Of a stretch of 64,000 nucleotides of DNA, positions 53,084 to 64,000 are shown one piece after another. This stretch comes from Opisthocomus hoazin (lineage: Eukaryota; Chordata; Aves; Opisthocomiformes; Opisthocomidae): the NCBI RefSeq assembly GCF_030867145.1, contig NC_134434.1:372001-436000 (forward strand), given 5' to 3'. The stretch's first letter is position 1. Each line of letters starts with the position of its first letter. The position numbers and the translations under genes were made by a program. The notes beneath the pieces are model-generated. The model was not told the DNA's origin. It saw only the letters and a list, made by a program, of their open reading frames with translations, and ran no database searches.

Positions 53084-53095
53084 ACACACACACAC
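53084..53095. repeat. (AC)6 microsatellite
   Basis: Six AC units in an AT-rich context. Confidence 0.85.
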
Positions 53096-53582
53096 TATCT
53101 TGCATACATATTTATTTAGTAGCAAGATGGGAAGCTTGGGAGAGAACTATGTTTGCAAAGGGCTGTAATGGCAAATATTTCCTTCTCACATCAATGTTGT
53201 GCAGCACATAACGGAAGCCAATATATAATTGAGAATCTGTAGGAGACATAATTTATTCCATCAATGTCAAATACACATGCAAAACAGTGTGGCTCCATAT
53301 TATATTTGCAAAGTTTATTAGCACAAACAGATGGTGAAGTGAACGAAAAATAAATCATACTGAAATATGGGAGAAGTGTCAGTAAACCTTTCCTTTGCTG
53401 CTGATGGAGCAGCTGTATGTAAACGTGGACGTTGCTAGCTGATGGGATGTATGTGCGTATATAAGATTCCTTTATGCCTTAGATCAGGGCAGGAGTCTTG
53501 CAGTGAAGCTGCACCAGGACGGGATTGCTCTGCACAGAGCAGGACCTGCCATTAGCCAAGGGGTTCTTCGATTAAGGATGGC

Positions 53583-53623
53583 TTTAGCCTATGCTGGTTT
53601 TAGCCCATGCTGGTTTTAGCCCA
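53583..53623. repeat. tandem repeat, 16-bp unit x2.6
   Basis: The unit TTTTAGCCCATGCTGG is repeated head to tail, with one C/T difference in the first copy and a partial third copy. Confidence 0.85.
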
Positions 53624-54922
53624 CTTTGTATAACAAAAAAGAGCTTCACTATCTCACCTGTCAAGCAACAGAAGACAGGGCTGACTTATTTAATGCTGTC
53701 TGAGGTCCCAGCATAAGAAAAGTGATTGTAATTTCCTTGATCATGTCAAAAAAAGTTCACTGTAGCTGACAGCTTCTGACTGTGGCCTCTCTGGGGAGCT
53801 GGGTGTTGTTTTCCCAAGTGGGATATTTAATATACACCAGCTTCACCACTATAAAATGACGAAAGCAGCTGCAGTTTTTACAGTCAGGTAGCTAAGCATG
53901 GCCACCCCCAAGTAGGAATATTGTGTTATGCTCACCTAGCTGTGGCGCAGTAAAAATTATACACGCCTCGTCTCCCCAGAGATTTTACAGCTATGGAGCT
54001 GAGGCACAATTATCCTGCCGTCACAACAAACCATTCTCCTGTGCCGAGGACAAATCTGCTGCTCGGAGCTGGCCTCAGGAGCTGGAATAACAGGGGCTAC
54101 GTGAGGTCAGGGCTGGAGGTGAGCTGGCAGAGCTCCCCAGGGCAGGCATGCAGCGTGGCTGCCCACATTCCCACGTGCTTAGCTCAAGCTCGGGCTATGT
54201 CCCCTGCTATCATGTCCGTTTTTGACAACAAAAAAGAACCACTTCACCACCTCCTCTGTGTAAACATCGGAGGAAGGATGGGCATCACCCTATTCCCCTC
54301 CAAGCTGGGAACTTTCTGCAGCATGCAAAAATTTCCCGTTGGCATAGACACCACAGCCCATGCTGCGACCAGCCCTTTTTTGGCAGCTGGGTGCACAGTG
54401 TGTGTTGGGGGGGGCCAGAGTGGGCATCCCTGCTGGGGTCCCATCCTCACAAAGCATCAAAACCAGTAGCAGATGACTGGGATGCAGTCCCACGCAGGCT
54501 GGTCGGTCCTTCATGGGTGCTAAGACTGAAGTGCCGATGAGCAGAGCTGTTGTCTTTGTGATGCTGCTCTCCGTTCCTCCTACACCAAACCCTAGCTGCA
54601 GTGTGTAACTTGTGACCAAAACAGAAACTCTGAGCTGCCTGGTTTGTGTTTTTACATTTCAGTATAAAAAGCAGGATTTGGGATGTAAGGCTGTGAAGCT
54701 GATCAGCCAGAATAAAGTTCCAGCGAGCAGCCCCGGCTGCACTGGAGTCACAGCTCTCGAGACCGGCTGAGGATCTGCCCTTGAAGCCGAGCAGAATGGC
54801 TGGTTCATTCCCGTCATGCCATGGTTGGTGCTGAGTGCAGGACTGCTTTCGGAGGCAGGCACGATTATCACCTGCAGCAAAGTTTAAGGGACAGCTAACG
54901 TTTTGGGCAGCTTTTTATTGCA

Positions 54923-54941
54923 GGGAGGGGAGGGGAGGGGG
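54923..54941 (+). other. G-quadruplex motif
   Basis: Runs of 3, 4, 4 and 5 G separated by single A bases (GGGAGGGGAGGGGAGGGGG). One-base loops make this a strong predicted parallel G4. A separate G8 run lies at 54407-54414. No gene is recognised beside either. Confidence 0.8.
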
Positions 54942-56869
54942 TTTATGTGAACTGGATTTGTAAAGGCAGTTGTACAAATATTTGTTCTCTGCTCCTTAGC
55001 AGCACAGGGATGAGTACAAACAACATCTCCATTTAAGGTCCCAGTCACTTGTTACATAAGACTTTAGCCAATTTTGGATTTGTTACGGACCTCCAGCTCA
55101 TTTTGTAGGTTGTGTAATGCGTGGCTCAGCCCCCACTCCAGAGCACGGAATAGGGACAAGAGTCACGACAGAGCGATGCTGCAGCGATGGAAATCCTCCT
55201 GCACAGGGAAGAGCTCTGGTCTGGCAAGCAGCTGTAAAAAGGGCACCTCTGGGATCCTCAGTCACTAGTACAATTCCAGCTCTATCTAGGTATCGCAAGC
55301 AGCCATCTGCACCCCATGAACGCAGGATCTAGCCAGGAGCATCCAAGCAACGGCATACCCTGTGCGGGTGGTTATTTACCCACTGAGACCTGCCTGCCCC
55401 AGGAAGGTCTCTCCTGCAGTAACTGCATCAAAAGGTACTGTTCTTGCTACAGGGAAAAAAAACCTTCTCAAGACAAAAAAATTCACAGGAAAAATTTTAG
55501 CATGCAGATTCAGCGCACGAGTTAGATTAGGACTGCTCTGCAAATGACTCGGGGTCAGATCTGATTATCAAGACCACAGTTTATGAAACCTTTCCCTCCC
55601 AGTTTGGATTAAACCTTAGGGCACACACTGAAAAGTAAAGCGAAGATGAAATACTGAATAGCTGCTCCCAAAGTGAGCATACTGTGTGTACATAGCACCC
55701 AGTGTGCAATTTTTCCTACAGGCAAAATACCATTTGATCATGGCATTAAATACTGTGCCATATTAGACATATGCAGAAAGACAAGCTAGAGCTGACTTTA
55801 ATTCCAGTTCTCCCTAATGTTAAGGCCTTTGGTTTTGCAACTTCAATACTATTCTTTCATGCTGTAGGTGGGGAGATTTTGTACTTTAAAATGTTTATTT
55901 CTAAACCACCTCTTGCGTGGTGGAGCACAGGTCTCTGCTGTGCCTGTAGGAAAACTGTAATACAAATAACAGTTTGAGTAAACTATTGTGGATGATTCTA
56001 AACCCAAAACCATTTAGCCTTAATTTCCTTTCGTGATTTCATATTGGACTTATATCATCACTGTAATTTGATACTAATATTTTTGAAGTTTAAGTACAGG
56101 AACATTTCTGGCAGTTGTTTTCAGTAAGTTCCCTATTAATGTCTTCTTAACTGGAGACAGAAAGAGTCAAGCACACATTTAATTATGGAGATGTCTGCAT
56201 GACAGCATAGAATTTCAAATGGAAAAGAAACATTCTTTTAATATGAATAATCTAGAGATTTAAAAGTATCAGTCATCTTCAAATAGCAATATATTGATGA
56301 CTAAGGCAGCACTAATGCTTACTGCACAGCCTGTAGCGTGAAGACCATTCCCACTAACCTACACTGCAGGCATGCAGATGGGGGCACAGCGTACCCCTCG
56401 GCTCGGATGGGATCAGTGTAAACGTCCAAAGGTTGGGCCTCTGCTCCCCAGAACTCTAGAGCAAGAGCAGAGACGAGCTCCTGCAGAGTATCTGCTGTCC
56501 TCTGCTGAGGGGCATCTTCCCTCAAAGGAGATTCCCTCCTTTTAGTCTTGGAGGGCACAAAAGACCTTTTAAACAGTTATCATTGGTTCATTTTGGCTTA
56601 CTGTCAAAATGTGGGAATTTGGATTTCCACTAAAAAACTGAAATGTGCCAGTAGAAAATTCTGATTAAAACTTTTGTCATTTTCACTGAACCCTCCACAG
56701 AGGATTTCCCAGCACGAAGGGAGCTCATAGCTTTGGGGTTCTTTCCTACAATTAAAAAAGCTAATATTTAAGTAAAATACTATTACAAGACTCCAGTGCA
56801 ATTATGAAGAACTGGTAGTAATTCAGAAACCGACATTCCTATTTCTATTTGACGCAGGGCTGTTTGGAG

Positions 56870-57060
56870 TGAGCCGTGCACAGCCGATGAGAGCAGCGCC
56901 GGCGCAGCTGCCAGGCGAGGGGCCAGCCGAGGGCAGGGGCAGAGGGGCAGATGCCCCTGGGGTGGTCGGCTGGGTGACACGGACTGTGGGCCGCACACCG
57001 GGTGAGCAGCGGCGTGCCTTCCCGTCCTCACTCTCATGCTGTGGCTGGATCTTGCCCTGT
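56870..57060. other. GC-rich, CpG-containing segment
   Basis: A short GC-rich block (for example AGCAGCGCCGGCGCAGCTGC at 56892) in AT-richer surroundings. It has fewer CpGs than the island at 36.8 kb. A good + strand donor (CAAG before GTAAGC, GT at 57323) lies about 260 bp downstream, so it could be a weak promoter plus first exon of a non-coding transcript. No protein is recognised on either strand. Confidence 0.25.
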
Positions 57061-59014
57061 AATTTGTAAAATTGATCCTGCTAAAACCAAACAGAAAGGA
57101 GGAGAGTGGTGTGACCTCAGCCAGGAGGAATGGTCCAAGCACAGCGCAGGAATTCCCGGGCTTTGATCTGCTGCCAGCACCGGGGAAGCTACTGAGGAAA
57201 GAGATTTTGAAAGCGTGGCCTTCCTCCAAGGCGCTGGGTTCCGTTCCCAAAAATGTGGCCTTGCAATTTTGCATCCAGAGCTACAGATAAGCAGGCTGTA
57301 GCGTCCAGTGCAGCAGAACAAGGTAAGCCCTAGTGAGGATTCCCACTCCTCTCTTTGGGTAACCAGAAGCAGCTCAGATGTGACAGCCCCGGGGAAGGTG
57401 CAGTTTCTGAAAAGCCGTGCTCTGTTCACACAGACACCTCTATTTTAGCTCTTCATCAGGGACATTGTCTGTTTATATCTTGATTTTGTTAAACTAACTT
57501 ATTGTCTCCTTGTAAATATTGCTATTGAGCCTCAAGAGCCAGGAACCCGGGGGATGGAAATTTGCTGTCTGAGGGTCCAATTTTGAAAAACAGCTTGAGG
57601 GACCCCTGTGCCCCTCTGGGTTGTTTTTTATCCCCTCACTGTCCAACTGGCTCCTAAAACCTCACAATTACTAGGGTTTTTTTTCCCTTTAGGCCTTCCA
57701 GCAGCTAAGCGATGGGTCAGAGTCTCGTCGGTATAAGCCCAGTCACCCAGTTACATCACTGGAACGCTGTAGACTTTCATCCACCACAACAGAAAGAGAA
57801 GTCAGGTCAGAGTCTGTCTGAAAACTTATCCCTTCCACCAAGATAACACAATTTATAACTCTGTCTCAAGGGCGGGGTGAAAATTAACTGGATGCTGGAG
57901 GCAACGGCTCACAAAGGTTGCTAATAGCAGCAACATTCATTTTGCAATCACTCTGTTTTCCAGCCGAGTAGACAAATTTGCGCTGGAATCAAACCTCTTG
58001 ATGCCTCTGTCTCTTGCAAGCCCTCTAGCCTCTCAGCAACTTGGCCTGGCCACCAGTAATTCAATGGTACATACCAAGAGTTCCCTGTCGTCCAGAAGGG
58101 ACGTTGGGAAACCAAACTCCCTTTACTCTTTGTAACCTACCACACCCAAGAGAAAGAGCGTTTAGATTTTTGTCCTTGAATACCATAAGTTATTTCTGCA
58201 GAAACTCGGAAAAAAAAGTCTCTCAGCATATCAGGGGAATTGCAAGTTCACCCTGCTCTTCGTGTCCCTGACAGCCCCTCCACTCCCTCTTTCCAAGGCT
58301 AACGAGCGTTACTTAGATTGGGAGATACGGTAGGGACAGCGTGTCTGATGCTTATTGGGCTCTAGCAAAGAACATATTCATTTTGCTTCTGAGATATATT
58401 TGTAAACATTTGCAAGCAATAGAGAAAAATGGATTCATAATTTACTAAGTCTGCTTACAAACCCTAGAAGACCTGAGATAATGCTGTGCATTGGAGTATA
58501 GCTGTTTTCTCCCTTTCCAAATGTATTTCAGGAACCTAAATAAAATGAAACAAACAAGCCGTCAGTGGGCTGCTTTGTCAGAAAGCCCCACGCGTTGCTG
58601 GCGGGAAGGACAAAGGGAGCTCACGGCCTGGCTGGCTCCCGGGCTCTGGGCAGCCCGCCCAGAGAGGCCGAGCCCCGTGCAAGCCGGTGTTTCATGACCT
58701 GTGCAGGGCAGTCAGGCACCTCTTCAATTCATCTGACTTCCACTCATCTCCATCTTTCTCCCCGTATTTGTTTATTTCTAAACTATTGAGAAAACTAAGT
58801 ACCATTTTAAGCTAAAATACAATCTTAAAAAAATAATACAATTCAAGCAAACTTCACGTAAAAATCTCAAACTGAGACACTATCCAATCAGAGAAAAATT
58901 GCAACCATTTAACCACTGACAAGAAATCAATTTGTTTTCTTTTGCTAAATAGGTTTAAAATCTCTAAGCGGTCCAAACGGGATGTGGAAATCATTTCCTC
59001 TCAGATGACAAATG

Positions 59015-59125
59015 ACGGGCTAAATTCCACTCCCTCCGTTCACTTTAGGCTTGACCTAGAGCTGGTAGGAAACAATGAGAGTCTTTCCATTCACTTTAAT
59101 GGATTTTATGTCAGACCCATTAAGT
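59015..59125. repeat. ancient palindromic repeat
   Basis: Contains GGGCTAAATTCCACTCCCTC, then AATGAGAGTCTTTCCATTCA, then CTTTAATGGATTTTATGTCA and GACCCATTAAG. The blocks GAGTCTTTCCATT-ACTT-AATGG and GTCAGACCC match the archosaur and turtle palindromic repeat whose full copies end in GGATCAGGCCC. A 61-codon frame across it (58942-59127) is repeat-derived. Confidence 0.65.
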
Positions 59126-62100
59126 AACAGCTTATTTTTTTTTCATTGATTGTGATGTCAAAAATGAGGTATTAAGACTGATTATGGACAGCAGACACAT
59201 TCACAGAGCCAAAACCCAGTGCTGGGCAGAAAAAAGGAAAGTAAAAGTTTTTGCATCTTAGTGTCACAAACATCAGTTAAAGATGGTCTGCTTTGCTTGC
59301 GGAAAGGGAGTTAAACAGAACAGATTTATTCTAGCTTTGGTGTAAGTGTGAGCGTTTTTCATTTACTTTTGAAAAGGCAAAAATGTGTGGACACATAAAA
59401 TATTGGGGCCCAAGAGAAATAATTCGTTCTGCATGGGTAACACATTGCTAAAAAAATCTTCAAAAGCTTCCACTTTTGGAGGCTTAGTGTGGGTGCCAAA
59501 ATCCAGCATCTGTGAGAGGGCAATTAATGCTCTTTTTTCTTTCCATGAGTGGGTGCAGCTGGTGGGGATGCTTTCCTCTGCATCAGCTGGAGGATCAGTT
59601 GGGAGACTCGATCACCTAGGATCTACTGACACTGAAAGTATACCTTGCTGTAATACAGTTAGAGTAATTCTTTATTCTCTATTGCAGACTTCCTAAAGGC
59701 AGGCTACAACATAGAATCTCATGATTCTGTGATCCTTCTGGTTTAAGAAACTGCACTGTGATTTTTCAGGGGTTCTGGCTACTATGGTCCAAACTGAAAC
59801 TGAAGACAACGGCAGCTGCTGAGCTTCTGAGTCAGGTTGTCCTGATTTGGCCGTTTGTACAAAATTCTCTTTATGAGTGAATTTTACCTTTATATTGGCT
59901 TTTAATAAACTCCTATTTGCCTGTTAGCTTAAATTATATACCAATTCTGCTGGAGGAACTGACAGCTATTCCATAGGCTATGGGCCACCCAACCATAACC
60001 AGCAGGTTAAAATCCTCGATCACCTTTTTTATGGTTGCAACTATTAAAAGCAAAAAACCACCTGACCTTTAATATTTCTAAACAAGCCTTGAATTTTGAT
60101 ACCTTTATGAATAAAGCTTCCCAAAGGAAATACTACAGAATCAATATCTGAAAGTAGGATATTTCTGCATTGTTTGAAGTGAAAGTTTTCTGCAGTCATT
60201 AACGGCCTGAATTCACCTCATGACTCCGAATCAGTGCAGCCGGTCCAAGGCCAGCACGGCGACTGAGAGCGCTGCTGCTCTCTCCTCCTTCTCCAAAGCT
60301 GCGAGCGTGTCTCAGCCACACAAAGCACCTCCCGCCCTTGTGCCAGCTTCTTCATTTCAGGACAAGGTTGAATCTGTAACACATAACAAAGAAGAATTTG
60401 ATTATTAACAACAGCAGAAAGTTCTCTTTGTAACAAATAAATCACCCTGATCCCTCTAGAAAATGTTACTGATTGAAATACATTTGAGGTACATCGTGAA
60501 GCCAGCCCAACCCACGTTTGCTAACCAAACCAGGAGGAAAATCTCTGTGTTTTTGAAACAGTCTCAACAGCCGGTAGATTAGAAGACGTGCTTTTAGGAT
60601 CAAGCGTGCCATGGGACCTTAGCAATTTTCAGAAAAAGACCTTTTCATAGTTTCCTTAGTTTGAAAAGATAGATCAATAGCAAATTTGATCTTATTTGGT
60701 TTTCCCAATATCCATTTTGAAATCTATGTAATTTTGTTTATTACTGGAAATGCAATACATGGCAGGACTATTGTTTGGTACACAGACCAAACGACTGCAA
60801 AATAATGTTTCTCTTTTGTTTTCCTGAAGATGCAATTAAACTTCATTAGTCAGATAATCAAGTTATAATTTCATGTCTGTCTCTTGTCTAGGAGCTTAAC
60901 TGTCACTGAGTTGAAGTCCCTAAATCAGTGAACAGCCAACATATATTCTCTCTGCATCTTGGTTTGAGTTTTCTAAACAAACAGTGCTTACATTTTTCTA
61001 TCACATATTTAGGTTTTTGTTATAAAATTCCAGGCTCACACCAAATTATAAATGTTAATAATTCAGCCATTGCTTTCAAAGGGGCTCGATTGCTCAGTTC
61101 ACAGATGAATTAAATCGTCAAATAATTTTAAAACATCACTCTGAGAGTTTATAGCTACACTACTCATTTCCCATTAATTGCTTTCATATTAAAGACTCCT
61201 ATCAATGTGAAGTACTTTCCTATTATTCCCCAAGGTAACTGTTTATTGTTGACACAAAATCTTGTGGGTTTGTGGCCATGAATAATACACTTTTCTCAGA
61301 AATACTGACAAAAGAGAAACCTTCAGCAGAATTTGAAGTTTCATTATCTAGCCTAATACATATTACCTAATCTAATACAAGGCACATCCCTCTAGAATCA
61401 CTTGTTTTACTTGCAGTAAGTCTTCTCTACTCTGTTACTGGGTAAGGCTGTAATCCCATTTCAGGTTTAATGCTGGCAGCAAGAGCGCTGTGAGACCAGG
61501 TAAACGTTCATGTCTCAACATTTCTGCTGCAAGTGGCTGTACATGCCAAGAAGCCAGCCCTTCTTAGGTACCTGTGTCACCCTGGAAAAGTTGCCCAGGC
61601 CAGAACTAATTCCATTAGTGTTTGGAAAGCTATTTATAAACCTGCCTTCAGTGGGATAACCTTATTAATTAGCTTGGGCGAAGGCTGCGGGAGGGAGACG
61701 TGCTCATTTCACAAGACCATTGACATGCATTTCAGAAAGAGATGCTTCTCCTTCACACTATGCTCAGAAGAGACTGTTAGACAAAGCAGAAATCTGGGTC
61801 AGTTTGCAGCGAGGAAAAAAAAAGAAAGAGCTACATCCACGCTGCCTGCCGGACTCTTGTCCTGGTTCAGACCTAGAGCATAACTTTTTACAGGGTAGCT
61901 CTGCTGCTGTGTGTCCTCAGATGTCCTAAAAAAGTCTAAGCCCTTCTTGGAAGGGCTCCGGGTTGATTTTCCCACTTGATCTGTACGGCAGAGATGTGTC
62001 TGAGGACACACTATGGGGGAGCGCAGCCCCAGGCTTTCCCCCCAGCACTCCAGGGCACCCCACAGCTCGCACTTCAGCATGAGCTTGTGCCCAAAGTGGA

Positions 62101-62526
62101 GCACACAACGCTTTATCTTGGGCTCACCTGAGACCTATTGCTGTCCTGGTCTTAGCATCCACATTACTGCAAAACTGATTTTTGTATTGGAAACTTAAGA
62201 AGAAATAGAATTTCCTTCCAAAACTGCATCAGTAAGTTGTGTTTTACAAGAAGGTAATTTTCAGAATGTATTTCTACGATAGCCACACACATGTCTGAAG
62301 CAGGCACTCGGGTACAACCACGCTTATTTCAGAATTTGTTCTCTAAACCTCAGAAAGGGAAAGAGCTTTACCTCTAAAACTTCTAAGTCAAACCTTAGCG
62401 AAACCATCACCTTCCTCCATTATCATCTACACCCCTAAGAGCGGAAGGCTAGAGCCTCATATCCTGTTTGTTACAAAGTCACAAGAAGACAGAAGGGTAT
62501 TTTTCTCTGCCCTTATTTACCAGAAA
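59126..62526. other. non-coding stretch, AT-rich
   Basis: AT-rich over most of its length (notably 59.9-60.1 and 60.6-61.4 kb), with no supported gene. A short palindrome AGAATC-TCAT-GATTCT at 59713-59728, followed by GTGATCC, could be a scrap of a CR1 3' end but is too short to assign. Confidence 0.55.
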
Positions 62527-62580
62527 AGCCTGATTTATTCTCTGGTGTAGACTGGGAGTGGAGAGGAGTTTCACCTGTCA
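62527..62580. repeat. ancient palindromic repeat fragment
   Basis: Reads GCCTGATTTATTCTCTGGTG, then TAGACTGGGAGTGGAGAGGA, then GTTTCACC. The order GCCTGAT, CTGGTGTAGACTGGGAGT is the left half of the same palindromic repeat type. Confidence 0.45.
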
Positions 62581-63360
62581 AACTCGTTTCCGTGCCTCAT
62601 GAAGGGCCCCGTGCTGCTCCATGAAATTGGCTGAGACCTTCCCGAGCCGCAGCACGCTGGCTGCTGCCTCCAGAGCCAGCCTGTCACCACTGCCCACCCT
62701 GCAAAGTGAGTACCTGGGAATGTTGGCAATGGCTTGTCACCGCTACATCCGCTTGGGCAACCGCGGGGCTGCTTGCGAGTGTTTGCGTCTCTGTTATCTG
62801 TTTAACACATCAGGAAATGCGTTCTTGTGCAGGCTTATAATAAGAGCTTGTATGTGCCTAAACGGATAGAAGAAACTCAGCTTTTGTGGGAGATGTTTAG
62901 TTTTACTAATGTAGCCTCCTGATAGAATTCCATTCAGCACTGACATCTCAGGTGGCACTTAAATCTTCATCTTGGGTGGGGAAAAGGAAGCTTTCAGCAA
63001 GTCCTGCCTATTCGTGTGACAGATTTGTGCAACCCCAGACAATTTTGCAATGCAGTGAAAACTACAGACCCCACTTTTGTGTCCCTATTTGCATAATCCT
63101 ATAAAACCATTTGATGACTGATTCAGAAATTACGTATGCCTGTATGTGTCTGTTTAATGCTCATAAATATTCCAGGAGTACAAACTCCTCCATTCCTAGA
63201 CAAGTGGATAGTGCCCACGAAGGACCGGCAGGAGATTCTGCATGGGTAAAATTTGACCTAGAAATACTAAGGGCAAACCACATAGCTCACACACTCATTG
63301 ACTTCACTGCTGAGACTGTCAAGAATTGCAATTAGCAAGAGATTTGCTACTCAAACACCT

Positions 63361-63396
63361 TCTATTAGGTGTCAAATGGGTGTCTATTAGGTGTCA
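63361..63396. repeat. 14-bp direct repeat, 22-bp period
   Basis: TCTATTAGGTGTCA occurs at 63361-63374 and again, exactly, at 63383-63396, with AATGGGTG between. Confidence 0.9.
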
Positions 63397-63789
63397 GACT
63401 GGGATTGCCTATTTCACTTTGGACAATCCATTTTACAAATACCTCACAGCCCTGATCAGAACTAAATTCTCTTTGCCCAATTAAAAAATGGTAGGTTCAA
63501 TTTCTTATTAACGAGCCCTTGGCTGTTCATTTTCAATACATTGCTCCTTCTTCCAACTGCACTACGTGACGGTGCCCCACAGCAGGGATGCATTCAGTCG
63601 GGAAAGTTCTTCCATCTTCTTGCAACCCTGACTCATCTGTTAAAACACGTTTCTGGCTGAGCTCACTATGACATATTTCTAGTCTTAAGAATAATCAAAT
63701 GGACATTGGATAGTTGAAGGTTTTCTTCTTTCAGACTTTGAAATAAGAGTAATCAAACTAATAAGGTTTTTACTTCCTTAATTTTGTAC

Positions 63790-63813
63790 GCTTAATGCCA
63801 ATGCTTAATGCCA
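63790..63813. repeat. tandem duplication, 13-bp period x1.8
   Basis: GCTTAATGCCA is present at 63790-63800 and again at 63803-63813. Confidence 0.9.
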
Positions 63814-64000
63814 GTTTTTAGGATTTAGACTTAATGGTTACTTGGTCCATAATAAGGGGTTTCTTTTGTTGTGATTATTTTTTTAAGGCATTCTGATTCA
63901 TTAGATCATAAAAAGCAATTACAGAGATGAGTTCAACAAGAGTCACTGGTACTAAAAACATGTGATTGGTCAGGACCACTGTAACTATATCTGTGCTGAG

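Larger units (their letters stand above)
42298..59010. other. long non-coding stretch downstream of SMIM36
   Basis: The first part probably contains the SMIM36 3'UTR, whose end cannot be placed. Frames of up to 201 residues (43117-43722, minus) occur but resemble no known family. GC-richer patches lie at 49.4-49.6 kb and 56.87-57.06 kb. AT-rich, enhancer-like patches lie at 46.65-47.05, 53.05-53.45 and 58.35-58.45 kb. No transposon is evident. Confidence 0.55.
62581..64000. other. non-coding end of window
   Basis: No gene supported. A possible further palindromic-repeat remnant lies at about 63221-63320 (GATTCTGCATGGGTAAAATT then CATTGACTTCACTGCTGAG). Two small duplications are listed separately. 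Confidence 0.5.

Noticed and set aside
58942..59127. 61-codon frame considered as a small protein
   Set aside because: Most of it is the ancient palindromic repeat at 59015-59125.
59706..59745. ATAGAATC...GATTCTGTGATCC considered as a third CR1 copy
   Set aside because: Only the last dozen or so bases resemble a CR1 tail and the conserved GGTTGGAA block is absent.

Overview
The window looks like vertebrate nuclear DNA, most likely from a bird. Three things point there: a CR1 LINE 3' end of the avian type (7605-7883) with a second antisense fragment (36601-36670), several worn copies of the short palindromic repeats common in birds, crocodilians and turtles, and very few interspersed repeats overall. 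There is no bacterial, plasmid, phage or CRISPR structure. Nearly all of the 64 kb is non-coding and gene-poor.

One protein gene is identified with confidence. This is SMIM36 (small integral membrane protein 36) on the + strand, whose whole 94-residue reading frame lies in one exon at 41919-42203. From memory, SMIM36 lies at human 17q22 between MMD and TMEM100. I see neither neighbour here: no 134-residue TMEM100 frame is present, and I recognised no MMD or HLF exon.

Layout. 1-16 kb: non-coding, with one CR1 copy. 16-20 kb: a cluster of ancient palindromic repeats, plus a minus-strand reading frame at 18531-18902 that could be an unrecognised terminal exon. 20-36.6 kb: non-coding, with an AT-rich enhancer-like stretch near 30.6-31.4 kb. 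36.8-37.2 kb: a sharp CpG island. 37674-37780: a segment with good splice signals on both sides. 41893-42297: the SMIM36 coding exon, with an acceptor on its left and a perfect donor 94 nt after the stop codon. 42.3-64 kb: non-coding, with more old repeats and AT-rich stretches.

The simplest model is a three-part + strand SMIM36 gene: CpG-island promoter, a small non-coding exon near 37.7 kb, then the coding exon at 41.9 kb. If it is right, the transcript carries short upstream reading frames and a 3'UTR intron. Both would be expected to limit protein output. The splice model is inference from sequence signals only. I found no convincing undescribed system. The most interesting items are the SMIM36 transcript architecture, its PDZ-ligand-like C-terminus, and the unassigned minus-strand frame at 18.5-18.9 kb.
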